Positions 6,963-15,526 of a stretch of 64,000 nucleotides of DNA are shown piece by piece. Positions within the stretch are counted from its first letter, which is position 1; each line of letters begins with the position of its first letter. The position numbers and the translations under genes are program-made. Under the pieces are notes generated by a model. That model made no database searches. It was not told where the DNA came from and was given only the letters and a program-made list of their open reading frames with translations. Source of the stretch: Brevibacillus_H ginsengisoli (GTDB lineage: Bacteria > Bacillota > Bacilli > Brevibacillales > Brevibacillaceae); assembly GCF_050113715.1 (NCBI RefSeq), contig NZ_JBNJQR010000010.1, positions 1-64,000 of the forward strand, read 5' to 3'.

Positions 6963-8819
6963 ATGAACTACGAGAAGTTGGCAAGAGAAATTGTAGACTC
7001 AGTAGGTGGAGAGGAGAATGTTCAATCACTTGTTCACTGCGCGACACGATTACGCTTTGTGTTAAAGGACGCAACCAAAGCAAACAAAGGAAAATTGGAA
7101 AATACCCAAGGAGTTATCACTGTTAAAGAAAGCGGGGGACAATTCCAGGTTGTGATCGGGAATACCGTTCCTGAGGTATATAGCGCAATCGGGAAAATAT
7201 CGAATATTTTAAGTGATTCGAATAAAAAAGGCCCTTCCAAGGAAGAGAAAAAAGGGAATATCTTAGGCCGGATTGTTGATGTGGTTTCCAGTATTTTTGC
7301 TCCGCTGCTTGGTACAATGGCCGGAGCGGGGATATTAAAAGGATTGCTGTTAATCGCACTGAATGTTGGCTGGCTACAAAAAACGGAAACTAGCTATACC
7401 ATCTTATCGGCAGCGGCGGATAGTTTGTTTTATTTCCTGCCAGTACTGTTAGCGGTAACAACGGCTAGAAAATTTGAAGGAAACATATTTACTGCAGTAA
7501 CAATTGCAGGAGCATTGTTATACCCTTCCATTGTAGCTCTAAAGACAGAACATGTAGCCACAACCTTCTTTGGAATCCCTGTAACGATGATGAGCTACTC
7601 ATCTACTGTTATTCCGATTATCTTATCAGTCATTGTCATGAGTAAGCTTGAAAAAGTATGTAATCGTTTGATTCATGAAAGTGTAAAGAACTTCGTAACG
7701 CCTTTGATATCGCTTGTTGTCATGGTGCCCCTCACACTCATTGTATTTGGACCGCTTGGAGTCAACGCAGGTAACGGCATCGCAAGCGCAATCATTGCTG
7801 TATTCAATTTTAGTCCATTAATCGCGGGCGCCATTTTAGGTGCTAGCTGGCAGATACTCGTTATCTTTGGTGTCCACTGGGGATTGGTTCCTGTATTTAT
7901 CAATAACATTGCAGTATTCGGAAGAGATGGCATTAAGCCAGCGGCAGCAGCCTCCGTATTCGCTCAAACTGGTGCCGCATTTGGGGTAATGCTGAAAACG
8001 AAAAACAAAAAGTTGAAATCATTGGCGGGATCATCTGCGCTTACTGCACTATTTGGAATTACAGAACCAGCTGTATACGGGGTAACACTCCCATTGAAAC
8101 GTCCATTTATTTCCGGTATTATCGGTGGTGCTGTTGGTGGAGCGATCATTGCTCAAGCGGGCACTCAAGCGTTTGCGTCCGGTGCACCTGGTTTGTTGAC
8201 ACTTCCTATTTTCTATGGTCCTGGTGGTCAAGGTTTTACAGGTCTACTCATTGGTATCTCAGCAGCATTTGTGGTTTCTGCTGTACTCACTTACATTTTA
8301 GGATTTGAGGACCCAGTAGATGAGGATGAAGCCGATAAAACGACGACAGATACAAAAGTAAAGTCGGATGAAGAAGTAGTAAGCCCGATGGAAGGGGCGG
8401 TAATTCCGCTAGCGAACGTTTCAGACTCAACATTCTCCTCAGAAGCAATGGGGAAAGGAATCGCGATCGAACCGACTGCGGGAAGAGTTGTGTCACCTGT
8501 GAATGGAACCGTGACCGTCGCTTTCAAAACCAAGCATGCGATTGGACTTGTATCCGATCGTGGAGCGGAAATCTTGATTCATGTCGGCATCGATACCGTT
8601 CAATTAGAGGGTAAGTACTTCACTTCTCATGTCAATCAAGGTGACCAAGTAAAGGTTGGCGACCTTCTGGTAGAGTTTGATATCGCTAAAATCAAAGAAG
8701 CGGGTTATGAAGTAGTAACTCCTATCATTGTAACCAATACATCCAATTACACGAAGATTACACCAACCTCACAGAAGAGCGTAAACGAACGGGAAGCATT
8801 GTTAAGCCTTAGCATCTAA
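6963..8819 (+). CDS. bglP: PTS beta-glucoside transporter, EIIBCA
   Basis: A 618-residue membrane permease of the glucose/beta-glucoside PTS family with order B-C-A. The EIIB phosphocysteine is C26 in HCATRLRF; EIIC has about ten membrane segments (residues 105-450) including the GITEPAVYGV motif; EIIA carries the phospho-His at about residue 540 in HVGIDTVQLEG. It imports and phosphorylates aryl-beta-glucosides, giving the substrate of the glucosidase two genes upstream, and normally phosphorylates the LicT antiterminator to switch it off. The ATG at 6963 is preferred over GTG 6954 because CGGAGG lies 9 bp before it. It is controlled by its own promoter, a cre site and a RAT leader, and is followed by a terminator. 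Confidence 0.93.
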   Translation: MNYEKLAREIVDSVGGEENVQSLVHCATRLRFVLKDATKANKGKLENTQGVITVKESGGQFQVVIGNTVPEVYSAIGKISNILSDSNKKGPSKEEKKGNILGRIVDVVSSIFAPLLGTMAGAGILKGLLLIALNVGWLQKTETSYTILSAAADSLFYFLPVLLAVTTARKFEGNIFTAVTIAGALLYPSIVALKTEHVATTFFGIPVTMMSYSSTVIPIILSVIVMSKLEKVCNRLIHESVKNFVTPLISLVVMVPLTLIVFGPLGVNAGNGIASAIIAVFNFSPLIAGAILGASWQILVIFGVHWGLVPVFINNIAVFGRDGIKPAAAASVFAQTGAAFGVMLKTKNKKLKSLAGSSALTALFGITEPAVYGVTLPLKRPFISGIIGGAVGGAIIAQAGTQAFASGAPGLLTLPIFYGPGGQGFTGLLIGISAAFVVSAVLTYILGFEDPVDEDEADKTTTDTKVKSDEEVVSPMEGAVIPLANVSDSTFSSEAMGKGIAIEPTAGRVVSPVNGTVTVAFKTKHAIGLVSDRGAEILIHVGIDTVQLEGKYFTSHVNQGDQVKVGDLLVEFDIAKIKEAGYEVVTPIIVTNTSNYTKITPTSQKSVNEREALLSLSI

Positions 8820-8845
8820 ATTAGTAAGAAGTTGAACATTGTGAA

Positions 8846-8885
8846 CAAAAAATGGTTTCAGCAATTTGCCGAAACCATTTTTTGT
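8846..8885 (+). terminator. terminator after bglP
   Basis: AAAATGGTTTC pairs with GAAACCATTTT, with GCAATTTGC inside as a further stem, followed by TTTTTTG. Confidence 0.85.
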
Positions 8886-8943
8886 TGGTAGATATATAAT
8901 AGCGGTGGATGTTCTAACAGATGATAAGAAATGGGGGATATTA

Positions 8944-10758
8944 TTGAACAGATGGGAGTGGAGTCAGGAGGAAAATACGATTGAAGTAATCGATTTGCAC
9001 TTGCGCAATACCGCAAGAAGTTTAGTCAAATTGGAAACCGTTGAAGAAGCCCTGCAATTTTTATTAGAGTCTTTTTGGTTTGAGTTTGGCTGTGACTATG
9101 TTTCGATTGTTCAAAAAGTAGAAGATGTTCTGAGTAATAAAACAAGTAGAGGAGAAGCGCAAAGCTATGAGAAGAAGCTTCCCTTTTCATGTTCGTCCTG
9201 TGTGGAATGCTGTTTATCCAAACCGCAATGTTCGATGGACGGAATCGAGGAATGGAAGCATTGCAATTTTCTAAGAGAATTTGAGAATGAAGGATTTGTT
9301 ACCTGGTTTACCTTCCCGATTAAAGAAAGCGATTCTAGGAATTTTGATGTCTGTGTTGTTGGCTATCGGAAGGAAGTTCCCTTGAATGTTAAGGCGTACA
9401 AGTCATTTAGGGAATTTGGCAAGGATTTCGCCATCTTGATTGAAACGGTTCAAAATAAAGAGACAGAAAAGCAGAAATTGAAAGCCGAATTGGAAGATAA
9501 GGATCGGTTGAAAAAGCGAATCGTCCACTTTAAAGAATTAGTCACGCAAACACTGGTAGGCGACGATTACTTTGAGATTACCAAAACCCTCTCTCATTTG
9601 ATTGGAAGGACCGTCATTTTATTTGATCGGTTCCTGCATCCAATCTCCAGTTTCTACATAGGAGAAAGCAACGAGGAGCTAGAGAAGATCGTAAGTCAAC
9701 TGGATACGAACAGATGGAATTTGGTGAATACGCCTGATCGAGAACTTTGGCTTCAAGATGGGGAAGATAATCATTTTGGCATATGGAAGGTCATTTGCGG
9801 CAACGAGTTATTTGGTTATTTGGGCGTGATAGCAAATCCCTCAGACTTTGATCTCGAAATGAGAATGACACTGAATTACGCCTTGGATGTTTACGCCATT
9901 CAGTTCAAGAAGCAAAAACTGGTGGTCGACGCAAAAGAACAGGCCAAAGACGGTTTTATCCATCAGCTATTCCAGGAAAAGATCGAAAACAAAGAAAACA
10001 TGATAGGCTATGCCAATTTGTTCAACCTCAATCTATTTCAACCCAATCGAATTGGGGTATTTGCTATCGAATGTAAACAGAGCGAGCAGGATTCGCAATC
10101 CACAAAGTTCAGAATGGGTTGGATTTGGGAACAAATCAGAACAAAATTACAATTATTTAATCGCAATATTATCGTAACGCAAAAAGAAGGACGTTATGTT
10201 CTGATCGTGCCGGATCAAAAAGAACACGAGAGTAACCTTTATTGGACACAGATATATAACCAGATAAGAGATGCCGTTTCACAGACTCTGCCAGGAATTG
10301 ATGTTTTTTTAGGGATAAGCTCTAGCACCAAGTCTATGGAGGATTTTCACGTAGGTTATCGCCAAGCCCTTCAAGCTCTAAAAATTCTAAGAAACCGTTT
10401 CTCGAACAAAAAAATCCAAAACTTTGACAATCTTGGTGCTTTTTCGGTATTATTTGATCTTAAAGAGAGTTTTGCAACAAATTTATTTATCAAGAAATAT
10501 TTGGATCCTTTATTGAACTATGGAAACGAAAAGGGAAAAGATCTGTTTGATACATTGCGGGTTTATTTAACCATGAACGGGAATTTGAAGGAAACGGCAG
10601 AATATCTTTTCATTCATCGAAGTTCATTGAAGTATCGATTGGAGAAGATCACCGATTTGTTACAAATCGAGCTCGATGATCCGGAAGAACGGTTCAATCT
10701 CATGTTAGCATTTAAGCTATATGATTTGTTCGAACAAAAAAACGTTGACCATGAATGA
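8944..10758 (+). CDS. PucR-family transcriptional regulator with Cys-rich segment
   Basis: A 604-residue regulator. The C-terminal 60 residues are the PucR/CdaR helix-turn-helix: TMNGNLKETAEYLFIHRSSL and the YRLEKI that follows. Before it lies a GGDEF-like linker region. The N-terminal half is a sensor region with a cysteine cluster at about residues 80-105 (FSCSSCVECCLSKPQC and a later C), which could bind a metal or an iron-sulfur centre. The longest frame begins inside the preceding terminator and cannot be right; I chose TTG at 8944, 5 bp after GGGGG. GTG at 8905 is the alternative. It sits directly upstream of two secreted amidohydrolases and likely activates them. The ligand is unknown. 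Confidence 0.78.
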   Translation: MNRWEWSQEENTIEVIDLHLRNTARSLVKLETVEEALQFLLESFWFEFGCDYVSIVQKVEDVLSNKTSRGEAQSYEKKLPFSCSSCVECCLSKPQCSMDGIEEWKHCNFLREFENEGFVTWFTFPIKESDSRNFDVCVVGYRKEVPLNVKAYKSFREFGKDFAILIETVQNKETEKQKLKAELEDKDRLKKRIVHFKELVTQTLVGDDYFEITKTLSHLIGRTVILFDRFLHPISSFYIGESNEELEKIVSQLDTNRWNLVNTPDRELWLQDGEDNHFGIWKVICGNELFGYLGVIANPSDFDLEMRMTLNYALDVYAIQFKKQKLVVDAKEQAKDGFIHQLFQEKIENKENMIGYANLFNLNLFQPNRIGVFAIECKQSEQDSQSTKFRMGWIWEQIRTKLQLFNRNIIVTQKEGRYVLIVPDQKEHESNLYWTQIYNQIRDAVSQTLPGIDVFLGISSSTKSMEDFHVGYRQALQALKILRNRFSNKKIQNFDNLGAFSVLFDLKESFATNLFIKKYLDPLLNYGNEKGKDLFDTLRVYLTMNGNLKETAEYLFIHRSSLKYRLEKITDLLQIELDDPEERFNLMLAFKLYDLFEQKNVDHE

Positions 10759-10771
10759 AAAAGACTTCATT
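10754..10771 (+). promoter_or_regulatory. inverted repeat before amidohydrolase 1
   Basis: AATGAA-AAAGAC-TTCATT is a perfect 6-bp inverted repeat at the pucR stop codon. The same element, ATGAA-AAAGAG-TTCAT, is kept at 12718-12733 before the second copy of the amidohydrolase, followed in both by a TTTTTCTCCAT-like tract. It is a candidate binding site for the PucR regulator. Confidence 0.45.
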
Positions 10772-10865
10772 TTTTCTCCATGATGTACATATTTCTCTAC
10801 CTTCTGTTTCTAAAGAATTTGTCCTGAAGACATCCAACAGTAAACACGCCAGGGAAGGTGATTGT

Positions 10866-12611
10866 ATGAAACTAAAAAAGACTCTAAAAGTCACTCTTGC
10901 ATCTCTCTTAATCAGTTCAGTTTTCTCAGGATTCGCCCTTGCTGCACCCAATGGACCAACTCCCAACTCTATCAGTAACAAAGCAGATGTCATTTTGCAA
11001 AATGGGACCGTTTACACGATTGATCAAAAACGAGATGTTGCCCAAGCCATCGCGATCAAAGATGGAAAGATTGTATATGTTGGCACGAACCAAGGAGTAA
11101 AGCCTTATCAAAACTCCAAGACCAAAGTGGTTAATCTCGAAGGAAAAATGGTTCTGCCTGGTTTTATTGACAGCCACTCGCATATAACCTCAACCGTTGA
11201 AACACTCTTTGCCGTGGATTTGATTGAACAACATTCACGGGAGGAATATCTATCTACAATTAAGGGATTTATGCAAAAGAACCCTAATATTAAAGGCTTG
11301 AAGGGATTTGGATGGGTAAATCCTGTCTTCCCTGGAAAGGGTCCGAAAAAAGAGGATCTTGACCAAATCGTGAAAGATATACCTGTTGTTTTAACTTCAG
11401 GAGACCATCACTCGGTGTGGGTGAACTCTAAAGCCCTTGAAATGGCCGGTATCACCAAGGACACAAAGAATCCAGAGGGCGGCGTAATTGAGCGGGATGA
11501 CGTTACGGGGGAACCTACTGGTACACTTCGTGAGACCGCTCAGGATCTGGTTCAAGCTGTTGTTCCTGATTACACTGAAGAAGAGTATAGGGAAGGAATT
11601 CTAGCATACGAGCAAATGGCGGCAGAAAAAGGAGTTACTTCTGTCCATTACGCTTTGGCTGTTCCAGGTAGTAACGCCCTGAAGGCACTTAAAGCTCTTG
11701 AAAAAGAAAACAAGCTTCATCTTAAATATCGTGTTTCCTTGGCGACTGATCCTGCCAAGGGTCCTTCTCAAGTAAAAGCGTTGGTAGAAGCGCGCGAGAA
11801 ACTAAATGGACCATCCGTTCAGGTCAACTCGGTGAAGGTATTTATGGACGGGGTAATCGAAGGCGCTACGGCTGCAATGATTGATCCGTATACCGATAAT
11901 CACAATGCCAAACCATTGTGGGACCCTCAAGTCTTTAACGAGACCGCCGCAGCATTGGACAAAGCAGGTTTTGCCCTGCATGTTCATTCTATCGGAGATG
12001 CAGCTACCAAGGAAACCCTGGATGGTTTGCAATATGCGCAAGATAAGAATGGAAAAAGAGATTCCCGCCATCAGATGACTCACCTGCAAATCGTTCAGCC
12101 AAGTGATTTCAAGCGTTTTAAAGATTTGGGTGTAATCGCTGTTCTTAATCCATACTGGTTCATGAAAGAGCCTGGCTATTATGACAAAATTGAAGAGGCT
12201 TATCTGGGAAAAGAAAGAGCGAGCCATGAGTATCCAATGCAAAGTTTTCTCAAAAACGGTGTGAAAGTGGCCTCCGCTAGTGACTTCCCGGTTACGTATG
12301 AGTTTAATCCGGTGTACGGAATACAAGTAGGTGTCACCAGAGAGGCTTTGGGAAATACCGATCCTAAGGGAATATTGGGACCAGATGAAAAAGCATCGGT
12401 TGATGATTTGATTGCTAGCTTCACGATTAACGGAGCGTATGCGAGCTTTACAGATAAGATCACCGGGTCGATTGAAAAAGGGAAGGCAGCAGATATTGTT
12501 GTGCTTGATCAGAATCTCTTCAAAATCCCTGCAACACAAATTGGCCACACAAAAGTATTAATGACAATGGCAGCAGGACAAGAAACTTTCCGCGATGCGA
12601 CGTTAAAATAA
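10866..12611 (+). CDS. secreted YtcJ-like amidohydrolase, copy 1
   Basis: A 581-residue metal-dependent hydrolase of the amidohydrolase-3 (YtcJ) group. It has a Sec signal peptide (MKLKKTLKVTLASLLISSVF, cleaved near FALAAP). The metal-site motifs are visible: GFIDSHSH near residue 100, HVHSIGDAAT, and ASASDFP. It should act outside the membrane on an unknown amide, ester or cyclic substrate. The ATG at 10866 follows AGGTGATTGT; the longer frame upstream lacks a ribosome-binding site and would bury the signal peptide. A second copy follows 217 bp later, with its promoter region and terminator also duplicated. The PucR regulator precedes it. Confidence 0.88.
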   Translation: MKLKKTLKVTLASLLISSVFSGFALAAPNGPTPNSISNKADVILQNGTVYTIDQKRDVAQAIAIKDGKIVYVGTNQGVKPYQNSKTKVVNLEGKMVLPGFIDSHSHITSTVETLFAVDLIEQHSREEYLSTIKGFMQKNPNIKGLKGFGWVNPVFPGKGPKKEDLDQIVKDIPVVLTSGDHHSVWVNSKALEMAGITKDTKNPEGGVIERDDVTGEPTGTLRETAQDLVQAVVPDYTEEEYREGILAYEQMAAEKGVTSVHYALAVPGSNALKALKALEKENKLHLKYRVSLATDPAKGPSQVKALVEAREKLNGPSVQVNSVKVFMDGVIEGATAAMIDPYTDNHNAKPLWDPQVFNETAAALDKAGFALHVHSIGDAATKETLDGLQYAQDKNGKRDSRHQMTHLQIVQPSDFKRFKDLGVIAVLNPYWFMKEPGYYDKIEEAYLGKERASHEYPMQSFLKNGVKVASASDFPVTYEFNPVYGIQVGVTREALGNTDPKGILGPDEKASVDDLIASFTINGAYASFTDKITGSIEKGKAADIVVLDQNLFKIPATQIGHTKVLMTMAAGQETFRDATLK

Positions 12612-12638
12612 AGAACAAAAAATAACCCCGAATAACGT

Positions 12639-12672
12639 AAAAGCGCCACGATCAATGATCTGGCGCTTTTTT
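12639..12672 (+). terminator. terminator after amidohydrolase 1
   Basis: AAAGCGCCA and TGGCGCTTT form the stem around CGATCAATGATC, then a T-run. The same terminator is repeated after copy 2. Confidence 0.85.
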
Positions 12673-12673
12673 G

Positions 12674-12703
12674 CAACGACATTCACCTTCGCATTTTTGG
12701 AGA
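12674..12703 (-). pseudogene. 30-bp relic of the YHYH/SH3 gene at the duplication junction
   Basis: The 30 bp from CAACGACATTCACCTT to the end of GCATTTTTGGAGA match 14731-14760, inside the coding region of the YHYH/SH3 gene downstream of copy 2, at 29 of 30 positions. It is out of context here. This is what remains if the duplicated unit once reached into that gene, so it marks the junction of the tandem duplication. Confidence 0.75.
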
Positions 12704-12717
12704 TATGTTCACCGTGG

Positions 12718-12733
12718 ATGAAAAAGAGTTCAT
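12718..12733 (+). promoter_or_regulatory. inverted repeat before amidohydrolase 2
   Basis: ATGAA-AAAGAG-TTCAT, the counterpart of the element at 10754, is in the same position relative to the start codon of copy 2. Its conservation between two otherwise diverged leaders suggests a functional operator. Confidence 0.45.
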
Positions 12734-12828
12734 TTTTCCTCCATTATGGACATATTTGAGGCCAGTTCTATTCTATAAAATTCATTCTGAAGAAAGCGAA
12801 TGAGTATGTACTCCAGGAAGGTGATTGT

Positions 12829-14571
12829 ATGAAACTGAAAAAGATGATTAATCTTAGTATCGCAACACTCTTATTAAGTTCAGTTTTCACAGGATTTGCT
12901 CAGGCCGCACCTAATCAAACGATTGTCGACGGTAAAAAGGCAGATGTTATTTTGCAAAATGGGACCGTTTACACCGTGGACCAAAAGCGAGATTATGCAG
13001 AAGCCATCGCGATCAAAGATGGAAAAATTGTGTATGTTGGCACGAACCAGGGAGTAAAACCTTATCAGAATTCAAAGACCAAAGTGGTTAACCTCGAAGG
13101 AAAAATGGTTCTGCCTGGTTTTATTGATGGTCACTCCCATGTAACTGCAGCCGTTGAAGCAATCTTCGCCGTGAATTTGGTTGAAGAAGAATCACGGGAG
13201 GGTTATCTAAATAAAATTAAGGAATTTGTTCAGAAGAACCCTGATCTTAAAGGAGTGACGGGATTTGGATGGGTAAATCCTGTCTTCCCTGGTAAAGGTC
13301 CGAAAAAAGAGGATCTTGACCAAATCGTGAAAGATATACCTGTTGTTTTAACCTCAGGAGACCATCACTCGGTATGGGTGAACTCTAAAGCTCTTGAAAT
13401 GGCCGGTATCACCAAAGATACGAAGAGTCCAGAGGGCGGCGTAATTGAGCGGGATGCCGTTACTGGAGAACCTTCAGGTACACTTCGTGAGACAGCGCAA
13501 GACCTGGTTAAAGGGGTTGTTCCTGATTACACTGTGGAACAGTACAAGGAAGGGATCTTAGCCTACGAGAAAATGGCAGCAGAAAAAGGAGTTACTTCCG
13601 TTCACCTTGCGTTAGCTGTTCCAGGTAGTAACGCCCTTAATGCACTCAAAGCTCTTGAAAAAGAAAACAAGCTTCAACTCAAATATCGTGTTTCTTTGGC
13701 GACTGATCCTACCCAAGGTCCGGCTCAAGTAAAAACCTTGGTTGAAGAACGAGACAAATTAAATGATGGACCATCCGTCAAGGTAAACTCGGTGAAGGTA
13801 TTTATGGATGGTGTAATCGAGGGTGGAACTGCTGCAATGATTGAGCCATTTACCGATAACCACATTGCCAAACCGCAATGGGACCCTCAAGTCTTTAACG
13901 AGACTGCCGCAGCATTGGATAAAGCAGGTTTTGCCTTGCATGTTCATTCTGTCGGAGATGCAGCTACCAAGGAAACTTTGGATGGTTTGCAATATGCCCA
14001 AGAGAAGAATGGCAAAAGAGATTCCCGCCATCAGATGACTCACCTGCAAGTCGTTCAACCAAGTGATTACAAGCGTTTTAAAGATTTGGGTGTAGTCGCT
14101 GTTCTTAACCCATACTGGTTCATGAAATCCCCAGGCTATTACGATAAAATTGAAGTGGCGTATCTGGGAGAAGAAAGAGCGAGTCATGAGTACCCTTGGC
14201 AGAGTTTTATCAAAAACGGAGTAAAAGTGGCCTCTGCTAGTGACTTCCCAATTACGTGGGATTTTGATCCATTATACGGAATACAATTTGGTGCCACCAG
14301 AGAGATGCCGGGAAATACCGATCCTAATTTAGTACTTGGACCTGAAGAAAAAGCATCGGTTGAGGATTTGATTGCTAGCTTCACAATTAACAATGCGTAT
14401 GCTAACTTTACAGATAAGATCACTGGATCGATTGAACAAGGGAAGACAGCAGATCTTGTTGTGCTTGACCACAATATCCTCAAAATCCCCGCAACAGAAA
14501 TTATGAATACAAAAGTAGTAATGACGATGGCAGGTGGAAAAGAAACTTTCCACGATGCGACGGGAAAATAA
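12829..14571 (+). CDS. secreted YtcJ-like amidohydrolase, copy 2
   Basis: A 580-residue paralogue of the gene at 10866, collinear over the full length with long identical stretches (for example KTKVVNLEGKMVLPGFID). It has a signal peptide (MKLKKMINLSIATLLLSSVF), the metal motif GFIDGHSH (Ser replaced by Gly relative to copy 1), HVHSVGDAAT and ASASDFP. The same AGGTGATTGTATG initiation region is kept. It arose by a tandem duplication that included regulatory sequence and terminator. Differences cluster in the middle, such as EEESREGYLNKIKEF against EQHSREEYLSTIKGF, so the copies may have begun to differ in substrate. It is presumably under the PucR-like regulator as well. Confidence 0.88.
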   Translation: MKLKKMINLSIATLLLSSVFTGFAQAAPNQTIVDGKKADVILQNGTVYTVDQKRDYAEAIAIKDGKIVYVGTNQGVKPYQNSKTKVVNLEGKMVLPGFIDGHSHVTAAVEAIFAVNLVEEESREGYLNKIKEFVQKNPDLKGVTGFGWVNPVFPGKGPKKEDLDQIVKDIPVVLTSGDHHSVWVNSKALEMAGITKDTKSPEGGVIERDAVTGEPSGTLRETAQDLVKGVVPDYTVEQYKEGILAYEKMAAEKGVTSVHLALAVPGSNALNALKALEKENKLQLKYRVSLATDPTQGPAQVKTLVEERDKLNDGPSVKVNSVKVFMDGVIEGGTAAMIEPFTDNHIAKPQWDPQVFNETAAALDKAGFALHVHSVGDAATKETLDGLQYAQEKNGKRDSRHQMTHLQVVQPSDYKRFKDLGVVAVLNPYWFMKSPGYYDKIEVAYLGEERASHEYPWQSFIKNGVKVASASDFPITWDFDPLYGIQFGATREMPGNTDPNLVLGPEEKASVEDLIASFTINNAYANFTDKITGSIEQGKTADLVVLDHNILKIPATEIMNTKVVMTMAGGKETFHDATGK

Positions 14572-14600
14572 ACAAAAAAAAAAGCAACCCTAAATAATGT

Positions 14601-14635
14601 AAAAGCGCCATGATCAAATGATCTGGCGCTTTTTA
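14601..14635 (+). terminator. terminator after amidohydrolase 2
   Basis: AAAAGCGCCA...TGGCGCTTTTT, a near copy of the terminator at 12639. It can also serve the converging gene on the minus strand. Confidence 0.85.
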
Positions 14636-14641
14636 CTATAA

Positions 14642-15289
14642 TTACCAAGACACTGACTTTGAAATAAATCCTTTCAGCGGATTTCCTTTATAATCCACAG
14701 TGGATACAAAGTAGAAGTTTCCATTCTCCCCAACGACATTCACCTTTGCATTTTTGGAGAATACTCCACGCACTTTTCCTTTATCACTCGGGATATTAAA
14801 TAGATAACCCTTTTCACCCCGAACGGTAACCTGTTTCGCGGCAATGACTTTATACTGTGTGAGCAGATTTTTGGAGACATATCCATAAGAACCATCAGCA
14901 AAGCTTAGATAGGACCACCCTTCATAGTAGCTGCCTTGATCATAGGCAAGGGAACCATAATCCATATACCCTTTCTCGTAAACTTCCACAGCTTGTGGCT
15001 CAGAGTAAACCGTGGCATTATCTACCGCCACAATTGGTACGATGACAACGGCTGGTTTGGCAGGTTTTTTGTAGTTGGATTTGGTTTGGCCGCTTGAAGA
15101 TCCTCCTGAAGAACTGCCAGATCCTCCACCGTTATGATAGTGGTATTGTCCGTAGGATAGCCCCCATTTTTCGCAGTTGGTCCGACAGGTATGACCACCA
15201 TTTGAATCAGTTCTTCCAGGGTGTGCCGAAACAACGGAAGTGGTAAAAAGCAACGATAATCCAATCAGTGCTAACCAAAACTTCCTCAT
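14642..15289 (-). CDS. secreted YHYH-domain protein with SH3-like C terminus
   Basis: A 215-residue exported protein. The signal peptide is MRKFWLALIGLSLLFTTSVV, ending at SAHP. A YHYH-type motif follows: HPGRTDSNGGHTCRTNCEKW, then YGQYHYHNG with paired Cys and His residues. Then comes a Ser/Gly linker (about residues 55-75), and the C-terminal half resembles bacterial SH3 domains that bind the cell wall, with two repeats of the KVNV/KQVTV type. The ATG at 15289 has AAGAAAGG upstream; the longer frame has no site. A 30-bp fragment of this gene is found at 12674. It is probably an envelope-bound protein; function unknown. Confidence 0.75.
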   Translation of the reverse strand: MRKFWLALIGLSLLFTTSVVSAHPGRTDSNGGHTCRTNCEKWGLSYGQYHYHNGGGSGSSSGGSSSGQTKSNYKKPAKPAVVIVPIVAVDNATVYSEPQAVEVYEKGYMDYGSLAYDQGSYYEGWSYLSFADGSYGYVSKNLLTQYKVIAAKQVTVRGEKGYLFNIPSDKGKVRGVFSKNAKVNVVGENGNFYFVSTVDYKGNPLKGFISKSVSW

Positions 15290-15526
15290 TAGATCATTAC
15301 CTTTCTTATTTATAATGTGTGACTGAAAATTCCAAGCTGACAAAATAATTATACAAGAATTTTGCCGGCTTCCGTCATATTCCATGTACATTTTTTGAGA
15401 CTGTTTAAAGATTAATGATCGCAAACAGACCATTTTTTGCACAACTGGTTGAGATGGATTCGGTCTAACTGCTGAATTCTAGCTGGTGTATAGTGAAATT
15501 GTAAATAGTTCTAAAAGGTGGCCACC

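Noticed and set aside
8866..8943. N-terminal extension of the PucR-type regulator from TTG 8866
   Set aside because: That codon lies inside the bglP terminator hairpin and has no ribosome-binding site.
11802..12548. Antisense open frame of 248 codons within amidohydrolase 1
   Set aside because: Mirrors a well-supported coding gene, has a counterpart antisense to copy 2 for the same reason, and shows no RBS or domain.
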